A program made the position numbers and the translations under genes. Below, in pieces: positions 1 through 7,965 of a stretch of DNA of 37,180 nucleotides. How positions within the stretch are numbered: position 1 is the first letter of the stretch; every line of letters begins with the position of its first letter. The stretch covers positions 1-37,180 of the forward strand of contig NZ_MUKP01000045.1 of assembly GCF_002081715.1 (NCBI RefSeq), written 5' to 3'. The DNA comes from Nocardia donostiensis. Lineage in GTDB: Bacteria; Actinomycetota; Actinomycetes; Mycobacteriales; Mycobacteriaceae. Below the pieces are notes generated by a model. The model saw only the letters and a list, made by a program, of their open reading frames with translations, was not told where the DNA came from and made no database searches.

Positions 1-764
1 GGTGCGGGAGCCGGGGCGGCCGCAGCAGGGGCGGGCGCGGGCTTCGGTGCCGGTTCCGGCTCGGGAGCCGGTTTCGGTGCGGGCGCAGCCTCCTCGGCGG
101 GAGGCGCGGTCGGCGCGGTGGTCTGCGCGGGGGCGGGTGCACCGCTGCCGATGATGCCGAGCTGGCCGCCGACCTCGACGGTGTCGTCTTCCTGTGCGGT
201 GATCTCCAGCAGGGTGCCCGCGACGGGAGACGGGATTTCGGTGTCGACCTTGTCGGTGGACACCTCGAGCAGCGGCTCGTCGACGGCGACTTCGTCGCCG
301 ATCGCCTTCAACCAGCGGGTGACGGTGCCCTCGGTGACCGACTCGCCCAGCTCCGGCATCTTCACCGGGGTACCGGACGCGGTGTCACCGGACGGCGCCT
401 GTGCGGCGGGCGCGGGCTCGGGCTGCGCTTCCTGCCGGGGGGGTTCCTGCTGAGCCGGTACGGGTTCCGGTTCCGAGGCGGGCGCGGGCTCGGGCGCTTC
501 GGTGGGGGTGGGTTCGGCGGCCTCACCGGCATCGCCGATCACACCCAATTCGCCGCCGACCTCGACGGTGTCGTCTTCCTGGGCGACGATCTTCGTCAGC
601 ACACCGGCCGCAGGGGACGGGATTTCGGTGTCGACCTTGTCGGTGGAGACCTCGAGCAGCGGCTCGTCGACCTCGACCGTGTCTCCTTCCTGTTTCAGCC
701 ACCTGGTCACCGTTCCCTCGGTGACGCTCTCACCAAGAGCGGGCATCTGGACGGAGAAGGCCAT
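1..764 (-). CDS. sucB: 2-oxoglutarate dehydrogenase E2, dihydrolipoamide acyltransferase (N-terminal part, truncated by window edge)
   Basis: This is the E2 core subunit of a 2-oxoacid dehydrogenase complex. It carries acyl groups on lipoyl-lysine and passes them to CoA. Two lipoyl domains are visible, at about residues 1-78 and 128-205, each with the lipoylation motif STDKVDTEIPSP. A long Ala/Pro/Glu-rich linker follows and runs off the window, so the catalytic domain is not seen. I chose the ATG at 764 because AGGAG lies 9 bases upstream. The ATG at 770 is only 3 bases from that AGGAG. Mycobacterial and Nocardia homologues (DlaT/SucB) serve the 2-oxoglutarate or pyruvate dehydrogenase and the peroxynitrite reductase system. 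Which complex this copy serves cannot be told from this fragment. Confidence 0.95.
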   Translation of the reverse strand, partial: MAFSVQMPALGESVTEGTVTRWLKQEGDTVEVDEPLLEVSTDKVDTEIPSPAAGVLTKIVAQEDDTVEVGGELGVIGDAGEAAEPTPTEAPEPAPASEPEPVPAQQEPPRQEAQPEPAPAAQAPSGDTASGTPVKMPELGESVTEGTVTRWLKAIGDEVAVDEPLLEVSTDKVDTEIPSPVAGTLLEITAQEDDTVEVGGQLGIIGSGAPAPAQTTAPTAPPAEEAAPAPKPAPEPEPAPKPAPAPAAAAPAPA

Positions 765-969
765 GTCCATTGACTCCTGACTGCTCGACGGGTTCTACAA
801 CAGTTCGTTCCGGCCGGCCGCCTCGCGGGTCGCGGGGCAAATCCACGCCACTGATCATTCTGCGTGGCACCGGAGGTCTGTGTGGTTCTTGTTCCGCGAT
901 CCATCCTTGCATTCGCCGGATGACGCGGTTGCGGCGAGGGCATCCACTGCTGGGAGCTGGCACTATGGA

Positions 970-1371
970 ATGACCGGCGGGAGCGTTGTTCCGGCGGTGA
1001 ACTGGAGGTCGCGGGCGTTGGGTTTGCTGGATCGTTTCCGTCGCGGTGTGTCCGGCCGCAGCAGCATTGCCCGTATCCGGGACGCCGACGCCCGCTATCT
1101 GGCCGAATGGGTGCACACCCACACCGGGGTCGAAGGGTTCGTGGAACCGAAGACGACCGTGACCGACGTCACGATAGTGCTGGTCGCCGCTGACGGCGCA
1201 TGGACCCGCCGCGCCGTCGGGGAACGCGGCGCGCAGCGGCTGGCGCGCGATCTGCGCATCCCCGTCTATGACGTGCACAAGACCGGATACCCGCAGCGCA
1301 TGCGCGATTATGATGCCCGCCGTCGTATCGAGCGCAAACGCGCCATGGAGCGCGACCTCGACGAAATCTGA
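970..1371 (+). CDS. Small conserved actinobacterial protein, function unknown
   Basis: This 133-residue, soluble, Arg-rich protein diverges from sucB. The centre reads VEPKTTVTDVTIVLVAADG, a beta-rich stretch. It is followed by RLARDLRIPVYDVHKTGYPQ and a charged C-terminal helix (RIERKRAMERDL). I recall similar short proteins beside sucB or lipB in other actinobacteria, but I know no function. There is no signal peptide, membrane span or cysteine motif. The start is uncertain. The ATG at 970 has GGGAG 13 bases upstream, which is rather far, and the in-frame GTG near 997 would trim nine residues. It is likely real because frame, codon use and the conserved-looking core agree. Confidence 0.7.
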   Translation: MTGGSVVPAVNWRSRALGLLDRFRRGVSGRSSIARIRDADARYLAEWVHTHTGVEGFVEPKTTVTDVTIVLVAADGAWTRRAVGERGAQRLARDLRIPVYDVHKTGYPQRMRDYDARRRIERKRAMERDLDEI

Positions 1372-1440
1372 GCCCCGAGGTAGGCGGCAGGCCGGTCCGG
1401 TCCCGCAGCCGCGGGTGATGCCCTTGCCGTCGACGGGAGA

Positions 1441-1986
1441 ATGAACCGCGTGATCAGATTTCAGCGAGTGGTCCCCGATGATTTTCCGTTGCTGGCGTCG
1501 TGGTTGTCGCATCCGCATGTATCGCGATGGTGGAATCACGAGTTCTCACTCGAGGCGGTCGAGCGCGACTTCGGCCCGACGGCACGCGGCGAAGAGCCCG
1601 CCGAAGACCTGCTCGCCTACGCGGACGGCGTTCCGTTCGGTCATGCGCAGCGTTGCCGGTGGCACGACTATCCCGAGGAGCTGGCAGCCCTGTCCCGCTA
1701 CCTGCCGATCGGCGAGACCGCGATGACCATCGACTATCTGGTCGGTGATCCCGCCGAGATCGGCCGTGGACGCGGCACCGCACTGATCGGCGCGCTGGTG
1801 GCCGACACCTGGGCCGCGTATCCCACGGCGGAGGCCATCATCGTGCCCGTTGCGGCCGGCAACATCGCCTCCTGGCGGGTACTCGAGAAGAACGAGTTCG
1901 TTCGAGTGACCGAAGCTCACCTCGAACCCGACAACCCCATCGACCCGACGCTGCACTACGTGTACCGACTGGACCGCCCGAGGTAG
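1441..1986 (+). CDS. GNAT acetyltransferase of the AAC(6')-Ib-like group
   Basis: This 181-residue N-acetyltransferase would transfer acetyl from acetyl-CoA to an amine. The layout matches the aminoglycoside 6'-N-acetyltransferase branch (Acetyltransf_8 type): WLSHPHVSRWW near residue 20, an acidic middle with IDYLVGDP, the CoA pyrophosphate loop GRGRGTALIGALV near residues 103-115, and NIASWRVLEKNEFVRV before the C-terminus. Related actinobacterial proteins include siderophore-lysine acyltransferases and chromosomal AAC(6') enzymes, so the substrate is open. The start could be the ATG at 1441, where GGGAGA is almost adjacent, or the GTG at 1450, which has better spacing. It converges on the aminopeptidase gene. 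Confidence 0.85.
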   Translation: MNRVIRFQRVVPDDFPLLASWLSHPHVSRWWNHEFSLEAVERDFGPTARGEEPAEDLLAYADGVPFGHAQRCRWHDYPEELAALSRYLPIGETAMTIDYLVGDPAEIGRGRGTALIGALVADTWAAYPTAEAIIVPVAAGNIASWRVLEKNEFVRVTEAHLEPDNPIDPTLHYVYRLDRPR

Positions 1987-2064
1987 CCGACGGCCGATCA
2001 CGGTCCGCGGCGACGACGCTCTGGCGGTACCGCTGACGGCAACGATCAAGCGGCAGGCGGATCC

Positions 2065-2096
2065 CCGCCGGCTCCCTCGGAGGAGGGCGCCGGCGG
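2065..2096. terminator. Hairpin between convergent genes
   Basis: A 14-bp stem with one mismatch (CCGCCGGC-t-CCCTC, loop GGAG) lies 26 bases beyond the stop of the minus-strand aminopeptidase. It also lies about 80 bases beyond the plus-strand acetyltransferase. There is no clear U-tract. It probably ends transcription in both directions. Confidence 0.5.
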
Positions 2097-2121
2097 TGCG
2101 TCGATCCGCGGACTGTCGGCC

Positions 2122-3633
2122 TCACTCGGCGGCGATGTCCTCCAGCACGGCGATGAGGGTGCGCACAGGAACACCGGTGCCGCCCTTGCCGATGTAGCCG
2201 AACGGTCCGCCGGTGTTGTAGGCCGGGCCCGCGATGTCCACATGCGCCCACTGCACGTTCTCGGGGACGAATTCCTTCAGGAACAGTCCGGCCGAGAGCA
2301 TGCCGCCCCAGCGGTGCGGGGCGACGTTGGCGATATCGGCGATCTTGGAGTTGAGGTCGGCGCGCAGTTCGGCGGGCAGCGGCATGGCCCAGCCGTTCTC
2401 GCCGATATCGCGGGAGATACGGGCCACCCGGTCGCGGAAGTCGTCGGTGCCCATCACGCCGGGGGTGCGGGTGCCGAGCGCGACCATCTGCGCGCCGGTG
2501 AGGGTGGCGACGTCGATCAGGTATTCGGGGTCGTCCTCGCTCGCGCGCACGATCGCGTCGGCCAGGATGAGCCTGCCCTCGGCGTCGGTGTTGAGGACCT
2601 CGACGGTGGTGCCACCGTACTGGGTCAGCACATCGCCGGGGCGCTGCGCGGTGCCCGACGGCATGTTCTCGGCCATCGGTACGGTGGCGGTCACCGTGAT
2701 CGGCAGGCTCAGGCGGGCGGCCAGCAGCGTGGTCGCCACGACTGCGGCCGCGCCCGCCATATCCGAGGTCATGTTCTCCATATTGGCGGCGGGCTTGATG
2801 GAGATACCGCCGGTGTCGAAGGTGATGCCCTTGCCGACCAGCGCGACCTTCTTCGCACCGCCCGAATAGGTCAACCGGACGAGGCGCGGCGGCCGCGACG
2901 ACCCCTTGCCCACGCCGAGCACACCGCCGTAACCGGCTGCTTCCAGGGCGTTCTCGTCGAGCACCTCGACGTCGAGCCCGGCTGCCTCACCGAGTAGCCG
3001 CGCGCGTTCGGCGAATTCGGCGGGGAACAGGTGGCTGGGCGGGGTGTTGACGAAATCGCGCGCGGTGGCCACGGCCTCGGCGACCAGCTGCGCCCGCAGC
3101 AGCGCGTCGGAACCGTACTCCGGTTCCGGTACCAGCAGTTCCACCCTGGCTACCGGCCGCTCGTCCGGTTTCGGAGCGGACTTGCCCGAACGGAACGGGG
3201 TGAACGAATAGGCGCCCAGGTAGAAGCCTTCGGCGGCCGCACCGAGGTTCAGACCCGACAGGGTGGTCACCGCCAGCTCGACGCCGGTGAGCGCGCGCGC
3301 CGCCACGCCCGCGCTGCGGCGGATCTGCTCGGCGTCGAGGTCGTCGGCGCTGCCCAAACCGACGGCAAGCACGCTCGACACCCCGTTCATCCCGGCCGGG
3401 GCGGGAATGCGGGTCAGCTCTTCGGCTTTACCTTTCGCGCCGACCGTGCCGAGCTGGTCGAGCAGTTCGTTGCGCACATCGGCGCCGAGCACATCGCCGA
3501 ACAGATCCTCGGGCACGATCACGGGACCGTCTTCGGTGGAGGTCACACCGATGACGAGGACATCGGCGTCCTGGCTGATGGTTTGGGTACGTGCCAATTC
3601 GGGTCCGAGTGGACGATCTGCGACTGCGGTCAT
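2122..3633 (-). CDS. pepA: Leucyl aminopeptidase (M17 family)
   Basis: This 503-residue cytosolic di-metal aminopeptidase releases N-terminal Leu and other residues from peptides. The N-terminal regulatory domain is followed by the M17 catalytic domain. That domain contains VALVGKGITFDTGGISIKP (metal-binding Lys and Asp), NMTSDMAGAA, and the family signature NTDAEGRLILADA with its metal-binding Asp and Glu. The length is normal. It corresponds to pepB (Rv2213) of M. tuberculosis and keeps the same position near sucB. The ATG at 3633 lies 6 bases after TAGCCT, whose TAG is also the stop codon of the upstream tetR gene. This suggests a leaderless transcript started inside the end of tetR. Confidence 0.95.
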   Translation of the reverse strand: MTAVADRPLGPELARTQTISQDADVLVIGVTSTEDGPVIVPEDLFGDVLGADVRNELLDQLGTVGAKGKAEELTRIPAPAGMNGVSSVLAVGLGSADDLDAEQIRRSAGVAARALTGVELAVTTLSGLNLGAAAEGFYLGAYSFTPFRSGKSAPKPDERPVARVELLVPEPEYGSDALLRAQLVAEAVATARDFVNTPPSHLFPAEFAERARLLGEAAGLDVEVLDENALEAAGYGGVLGVGKGSSRPPRLVRLTYSGGAKKVALVGKGITFDTGGISIKPAANMENMTSDMAGAAAVVATTLLAARLSLPITVTATVPMAENMPSGTAQRPGDVLTQYGGTTVEVLNTDAEGRLILADAIVRASEDDPEYLIDVATLTGAQMVALGTRTPGVMGTDDFRDRVARISRDIGENGWAMPLPAELRADLNSKIADIANVAPHRWGGMLSAGLFLKEFVPENVQWAHVDIAGPAYNTGGPFGYIGKGGTGVPVRTLIAVLEDIAAE

Positions 3634-3639
3634 GACATC

Positions 3640-3645
3640 AGGCTA
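3640..3645 (-). promoter_or_regulatory. -10 element TAGCCT for leaderless pepA
   Basis: TAGCCT on the minus strand sits 6 bases before the pepA ATG. No Shine-Dalgarno sequence fits in between. The first three bases are the TAG stop codon of the upstream regulator gene. Confidence 0.5.
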
Positions 3646-4458
3646 TGCGGTCGCCGATCGGTAGCGCACCGCGACGCCGTCGAGCAGCAGGTCGAGAGCA
3701 TGGTCGAGCAGCGTGTCGAAGTCCAGTTGCAGCTCGTCGGGAGCGGAGAAGACCTTGTACAGCGCCGGGCGTAACGCCGGATCGACGAGCTCGTCGAGTT
3801 CGGAGGGCGGTTGCCGGGTACCCACGGCCGGGCCGGTGCCCAGGTCTGCGCCGGGGCGTTCGGCGTTCCGCAGCAACGCCAAGCCTTGTACCAGGCCGGA
3901 ACAGGCCAGATACGCGGACAGGATGTCGGCGCGGGACATCCCCAAGGTGTCCAACGCGGCGAAAGACCGTTCCACCAGATCCAGCAGGGCAGGTCCCAGC
4001 GGTGGGCGGGTGCGCGCGAGCACCGGGAGCAGCCACGGGTGACGCCGGTACAGCTGCCACTCCTGCGTCGCTTCGTGCCGCAGCCGGGTCCGCCAGTCGG
4101 CGAGGCCCGCGGGTGGCGGCAGGGATTCGGCGAGCACCAGCTCGGTCATCGCGGCCAGCAGATGTTCCCGATCGGTGAAATGCCGGTACAGCGCCGTTGT
4201 GGCCACCCCGAGTTCACCGGCGAGCCGGCGCATGGTGAGTCCGTCGATGCCGTTGCGGTCGGCGAGGTCGACTGCGGCGTGGGCGATCCCGACGCTGGTC
4301 AGCCGGTGCGGGCGCGGACGGTGCGGCGGGGTCGGGGCCGCTCGCCGGGCGCGGTAGGCGCGGGCCTGGCAGGACCGGGAACAGTAGCGGCGTCTGCGGC
4401 CGCGTTCAGGTTGTGCCAGCTGCTCGCCGCAGACCGCGCAGTTCACCACAGACCTCAT
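3643..4458 (-). CDS. TetR-family regulator with N-terminal Cys4 motif
   Basis: This 271-residue DNA-binding repressor has a typical TetR helix-turn-helix at about residues 55-100 (LTMRRLAGELGVATTALYRHF). An alpha-helical ligand and dimerisation domain follows. The unusual part is the first 35 residues, which hold C7-x2-C10-x15-C26-x3-C30 with YCSRSCQARAYRARR. This resembles a small zinc-binding knuckle and is longer than a normal TetR N-terminus. I chose the ATG at 4458 because this Cys motif begins just after it and a 28-bp palindrome abuts it. A longer frame upstream lacks family resemblance. It faces the GNAT gene at 4560. Autoregulation and control of that gene are likely. The ligand is unknown. 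Confidence 0.88.
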   Translation of the reverse strand: MRSVVNCAVCGEQLAQPERGRRRRYCSRSCQARAYRARRAAPTPPHRPRPHRLTSVGIAHAAVDLADRNGIDGLTMRRLAGELGVATTALYRHFTDREHLLAAMTELVLAESLPPPAGLADWRTRLRHEATQEWQLYRRHPWLLPVLARTRPPLGPALLDLVERSFAALDTLGMSRADILSAYLACSGLVQGLALLRNAERPGADLGTGPAVGTRQPPSELDELVDPALRPALYKVFSAPDELQLDFDTLLDHALDLLLDGVAVRYRSATA

Positions 4459-4485
4459 TTCATCACACAAACGAGTGTGACGAAA
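4458..4485. promoter_or_regulatory. 28-bp palindrome, likely TetR operator
   Basis: The sequence is TTTC-a-TCACAC-aaacga-GTGTGA-c-GAAA, with symmetric arms of 4 and 6 bases on each side. It touches the start codon of the tetR gene. The minus-strand hexamer TACTAT (4490-4485) immediately before it could be the -10, which would place the RNA start inside the palindrome. Confidence 0.7.
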
Positions 4486-4559
4486 TAGTAGCGGGTGCTG
4501 TTCCTGGTCCTTATCTTTGGCGATCAGACACACCGTTCACTTCAAGAGGTTGCGAAGAT

Positions 4560-5171
4560 ATGGGCACAGCACCACAGGCATGGCGGGCCGATGCGGGAGA
4601 CTTCGACCGGATCGTCGAGGCGTTCAGCCGCGCCGCACTCGACGAGGCGGTCACCGCCTGGATTCTGGAAGATTTCCCACCCGATGACTTCGTCGCCGAG
4701 TTCGTCCCCAGAACCGTGGAGCGCGGTCTGCGCGACGACGAGGTGTGGGTTGCTGGAGCCGACGGTGAAATCTGGACCGTATCGATCTGGCAGACCCTCA
4801 CCTCACTACAGCGTTTCGAAGAAGAAGCCGCCGAAACCGGGGCGCACGCCGCGCAACTCCCCGGCGTGCGCCCGCTGCAACGCTCCGCTTATCTCACCGA
4901 TCTGCTCGCTCGCGAACACCCTCGCGAGTTCCCGCACAGCTATGTACAGGTCATGGTCACCGTGCCCGAACACCGCGGAAAAGGCTCCGGCGCCGCCGTC
5001 CTCGCCGACCGGGTGCGCGCTTGCGGCGCGGCCGGAACCCCGGCGTTCCTGGAAGCCAGCACCGAACGTTCGGCCCGGCTCTACGCCCGCGAAGGTTTCG
5101 TCCGCGAAGGCACACCACACCAGCTGCCCGACAACGGGCCCACATTGATTCCCATGTGGTTCCGCCCCTGA
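4560..5171 (+). CDS. GNAT family N-acetyltransferase
   Basis: This 203-residue protein has an acetyl-CoA fold. The N-terminal half (AFSRAALDEAVTAWILEDFP) resembles the many actinobacterial GNAT proteins that start with an AF..A....W segment. Motif A is VTVPEHRGKGSGAAVL at about residues 140-155. Then come FLEASTERSARLYAREGF, typical of the acceptor-side strand and helix, and a PMW-type C-terminus. The substrate cannot be told. The ATG at 4560 has an AGAGG about 12 bases upstream. The gene is divergent from the TetR gene, with the palindrome between them, so it is the probable regulated partner. It may act in detoxification. Confidence 0.85.
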   Translation: MGTAPQAWRADAGDFDRIVEAFSRAALDEAVTAWILEDFPPDDFVAEFVPRTVERGLRDDEVWVAGADGEIWTVSIWQTLTSLQRFEEEAAETGAHAAQLPGVRPLQRSAYLTDLLAREHPREFPHSYVQVMVTVPEHRGKGSGAAVLADRVRACGAAGTPAFLEASTERSARLYAREGFVREGTPHQLPDNGPTLIPMWFRP

Positions 5172-5234
5172 ACCTCGGTGTCATCGGCCCGCCGTGGCCG
5201 ACGGTGCCGGCCTTCCGCGCGGGTCGAGGCGGGT

Positions 5235-5240
5235 TAAGCT
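5235..5240 (+). promoter_or_regulatory. -10 element TAAGCT for leaderless gcvT
   Basis: TAAGCT is followed by 7 bases and then the GTG start at 5248. There is no Shine-Dalgarno sequence. Confidence 0.5.
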
Positions 5241-5247
5241 CGCCATC

Positions 5248-6342
5248 GTGACCGACACCGAGCTGCTCCGAGGCCCGATTCATCAACTGCACACCGAACT
5301 CGGTGCGCGGTTCGCGCCGTTCGGCGGGTGGGAGATGCCGGTGTCGTACGCGGGCACCGTGGCAGAGCATCGGGCGGTGCGTACGACGGTCGGGCTTTTC
5401 GATGTGAGTCATCTGGGGAAGGCCACGGTCCGCGGGAACGGCGCCGCGCAGTTCGTGAACTCGGCACTGACCAACGATCTGGCACGTATCCGGCCGGGGA
5501 AAGCCCAGTACACGCTGTGCTGTACCCCTGAAGGGGGAGTGGCCGACGATCTGATCGCCTATTACGTGAGCGACGACGAGATCTTCCTCGTGCCCAATGC
5601 CGCCAACACCGCCGCCGTGGTCGCGGCATTGCGGCAGGCCGCGCCGGACGGGGTCACCGTCACCGACGAGCACCGTGAGCACGCTGTGTTCGCGGTGCAG
5701 GGGCCACGCTCGACGGAGGTGCTGACCGCGCTCGGGTTACCGACCGACCTGGAGTACATGGCGTTCGCCGACACCGAATGGGACAGCAGGCCGGTCCGGG
5801 TCTGCCGCACCGGATATACCGGCGAACACGGTTACGAGCTGCTACCCCGCTGGGCCGATGCCGAAATGCTGTTCCGTGCCCTGGTCGAACAGGTCCGTGC
5901 CGCCGCAGGTGAGGTCGCCGGGCTCGGCGCCCGCGACACCCTGCGCACCGAGATGGGTTACCCGCTGCACGGACACGAACTGTCGCTGAACATTTCGCCG
6001 GTACAGGCTCGGGTCGGTTGGGCGGTCGGCTGGAAGAAACCGGAATTCTGGGGCAAAACCGCACTGGAACAGGAGAAGTCCGCCGGTCCACGCCGCATCC
6101 TGCTGGGGCTAGAGGCGCTCGACCGCGGTGTCCCGCGTCCTGGCCAGCAGGTCCTGCACGAGGGAAAACAGGTCGGCGAAACCACCTCCGGCACTTTCTC
6201 CCCCACCCGCGAAGTGGGCATCGCCCTCGCGCTACTGGACCCGTCCGTCGAATCCGGCGCCGAGGTGGAGGTGGACGTACGTGGCCGGAAACTCCGGTGC
6301 ACCGTCGTCCGCCCACCGTTCGTCGAATCCCATACGAACTGA
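5248..6342 (+). CDS. gcvT: Glycine cleavage system T protein, aminomethyltransferase
   Basis: This 364-residue enzyme transfers the aminomethyl carbon from the H-protein lipoyl arm to tetrahydrofolate, releasing ammonia. The family start HTELGARFAPFGGWEMPVSY is followed by TVGLFDVSHLGKATVRG, CRTGYTGEHGYELL and GLGARDTLRTEMGYPL in the folate-binding core. The C-terminal barrel has TSGTFSPT and the usual end. I chose the GTG at 5248 because the homology begins there and TAAGCT lies 7 bases before it. It corresponds to Rv2211c and, as there, is followed by ilvE in the same orientation, with a cupin gene in between here. The rest of the glycine cleavage system is not in the window. Confidence 0.95.
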   Translation: MTDTELLRGPIHQLHTELGARFAPFGGWEMPVSYAGTVAEHRAVRTTVGLFDVSHLGKATVRGNGAAQFVNSALTNDLARIRPGKAQYTLCCTPEGGVADDLIAYYVSDDEIFLVPNAANTAAVVAALRQAAPDGVTVTDEHREHAVFAVQGPRSTEVLTALGLPTDLEYMAFADTEWDSRPVRVCRTGYTGEHGYELLPRWADAEMLFRALVEQVRAAAGEVAGLGARDTLRTEMGYPLHGHELSLNISPVQARVGWAVGWKKPEFWGKTALEQEKSAGPRRILLGLEALDRGVPRPGQQVLHEGKQVGETTSGTFSPTREVGIALALLDPSVESGAEVEVDVRGRKLRCTVVRPPFVESHTN

Positions 6343-6362
6343 CCACCAGCTGGTGCGGTCAG
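6339..6362. terminator. Short inverted repeat spanning two convergent stop codons
   Basis: CTGACC and GGTCAG flank the palindrome CCAGCTGG. The repeat includes the gcvT stop (TGA at 6340) and the cupin stop (TCA at 6359). It is a possible weak bidirectional terminator, without a U-tract. Confidence 0.3.
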
Positions 6363-6709
6363 GCCGCGGTCCGCTGCGGGCGGAACACGGTGAGCAGCAC
6401 GATGGAGTCGCTGTCCGCGCGCACGTTGTGGGGCAGACCGGCGGACAGGTGGATGGCGGCACCTGCGTCGAGGGTGTGGGACACGGGGTTGTCCTGAACC
6501 ACTCCGACAGTAATCGCACCGGACAGGCAGTGGATGGCGACGGGTCCGGCGGTGCGGTGGTCGTCGAGACCCTGCCCGGCGCGCAAGCACAGGCGGACCA
6601 GGGTGCAGTCGGGGGTGGTGGCCAGCTTGGTGACGGCGGGGCGGTCGGGTTCGGGTTCGGTCCAGGTGGCGATATCGGTGATCAGCGTGTAGGCGGAGGT
6701 ATCGGTCAT
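6359..6709 (-). CDS. Small cupin-domain protein
   Basis: This 116-residue single-domain beta-barrel has the two cupin motifs in degenerate form: GQGLDDHRTAGPVAIHCLSGAITV (cut here into its first and second halves) and LSAGLPHNVRADSDSIVLLTVFRP. Metal-binding His residues are seen in DDHRT and LPHNV. The protein is likely a sensor or small enzyme. The substrate is unknown. The ATG at 6709 (MTDTSAYT) is preferred over an upstream extension that looks like noise. It converges on gcvT with 16 bases between the stops. It shares a 125-bp divergent region with ilvE. Confidence 0.8.
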   Translation of the reverse strand: MTDTSAYTLITDIATWTEPEPDRPAVTKLATTPDCTLVRLCLRAGQGLDDHRTAGPVAIHCLSGAITVGVVQDNPVSHTLDAGAAIHLSAGLPHNVRADSDSIVLLTVFRPQRTAA

Positions 6710-6821
6710 GGGAGCAACTTTCTTGTCGAGGCATGCGGCGGCGGTGTGTCGGAGGGAAGGTAGCGCGGCATCGCGAGCGCACGGCGGCGGACCACGCCAT
6801 CGGCCGCCGGAGCCGACACCA

Positions 6822-6827
6822 TAGACT
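6822..6827 (+). promoter_or_regulatory. -10 element TAGACT for leaderless ilvE
   Basis: TAGACT is followed by 7 bases and then the ATG at 6835. No ribosome binding site lies in between. Confidence 0.5.
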
Positions 6828-6834
6828 TCACGGC

Positions 6835-7935
6835 ATGACCACTGCTGCACAGTTCACCCGTATCCCTCATCCTGCGCCCACTCCGGCGCAGCGGGTACAG
6901 GAGATTCTGGCAGCGCCCGGCTTCGGCCGGTATTTCACCGACCACATGGTTTCGATCGACTACGTCGAGGGCGAAGGCTGGCACAATGCCGTCGTCGAAC
7001 CGTACGGCCCGCTGCCGTTGGACCCGGCGACCATGGTGTTCCACTACGGTCAGGCGATCTTCGAAGGGCTCAAGGCCTACCGCCAACCCGACGGTAGCGT
7101 CGCCTGCTTCCGCGTCGACGCCAACGCCGCCCGGTTCCGCGCCTCGGCACGCCGCCTGGCGATGGCCGAGTTACCCGACGAACTGTTCATCGAATCGGTG
7201 CGTCAGCTGCTCGACGTCGACAGCGACTGGGTGCCTGCGGCGGGTGGCGAGGAATCGCTGTACCTGCGGCCGTTCATGTTCGCCACCGAGGTGGGGCTCG
7301 GGGTGAAACCGTCCTCGAAGTACAAGTACCTGCTGCTCGGATCCCCGGCGGGCGCGTACTTCCCGCGCGGGGTGAAACCGGTGAAGGTGTGGCTGTCCAC
7401 CGACTATGTGCGCGCCGCCCCCGGCGGTACCGGGGAAGCCAAGGTCGCGGGCAATTATGCGGCGTCGCTGCTGGCGCAGGCCGAGGCCACCGCGCAGGGC
7501 TGCGACCAGGTGGTGTGGCTGGACGCACCGGAGCGCCGCTATGTGGAGGAGATGGGCACCAACAACCTGTTCTTCGTCTTCGGCTCCGGTTCCGAGGCCC
7601 GGCTGGTCACCCCGGAACTGTCCGGGTCACTGCTACCCGGTATCACCCGCGATACGCTGCTGACCTTGGCCGCTGATTCCGGCTACTCGGTCACCGAGCG
7701 CAAGGTGTCGGTGGAGGAATGGCGGGCAGGCGCCGAATCCGGCGAGATCACCGAGGTTTTCGCCTGCGGGACCGCCGCCGTCATCACCCCCGTGGGCTGG
7801 GTGAAATCCGGCGACGACGAATTCACCATCGGCGGCGGCGAACCGGGCGAAGTGACCATGGCGTTGCGCGACACCCTCACCGGAATCCAACGCGGTACCT
7901 TCACCGACACCCATTCCTGGCTGCGCCGCCTGTAA
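6835..7935 (+). CDS. ilvE: Branched-chain amino acid aminotransferase
   Basis: This 366-residue PLP-dependent fold-type IV enzyme catalyses the last step of Leu, Ile and Val synthesis and the first step of their breakdown. Motifs are FHYGQAIFEGLKAYR near residue 65, YLRPFMFATEVGLGV, GEAKVAGNYAASLLAQ with the Schiff-base Lys near residue 203, VEEMGTNNLFFV, and VFACGTAAVITPVG in the cofactor phosphate region. The length is that of actinobacterial IlvE (compare Rv2210c). The ATG at 6835 is 7 bases after TAGACT, which fits a leaderless mRNA. The gene follows gcvT in the conserved order, with the cupin in between. Confidence 0.97.
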   Translation: MTTAAQFTRIPHPAPTPAQRVQEILAAPGFGRYFTDHMVSIDYVEGEGWHNAVVEPYGPLPLDPATMVFHYGQAIFEGLKAYRQPDGSVACFRVDANAARFRASARRLAMAELPDELFIESVRQLLDVDSDWVPAAGGEESLYLRPFMFATEVGLGVKPSSKYKYLLLGSPAGAYFPRGVKPVKVWLSTDYVRAAPGGTGEAKVAGNYAASLLAQAEATAQGCDQVVWLDAPERRYVEEMGTNNLFFVFGSGSEARLVTPELSGSLLPGITRDTLLTLAADSGYSVTERKVSVEEWRAGAESGEITEVFACGTAAVITPVGWVKSGDDEFTIGGGEPGEVTMALRDTLTGIQRGTFTDTHSWLRRL

Positions 7936-7940
7936 CCCCG

Positions 7941-7963
7941 CAGACGACCGCCGGTCTCGTCTG
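7941..7963. terminator. Hairpin between convergent ilvE and MBL gene
   Basis: CAGACGA, a 9-base loop and TCGTCTG lie in the 30-bp gap between two convergent stop codons. It is a likely bidirectional terminator. Confidence 0.5.
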
Positions 7964-7965
7964 TC

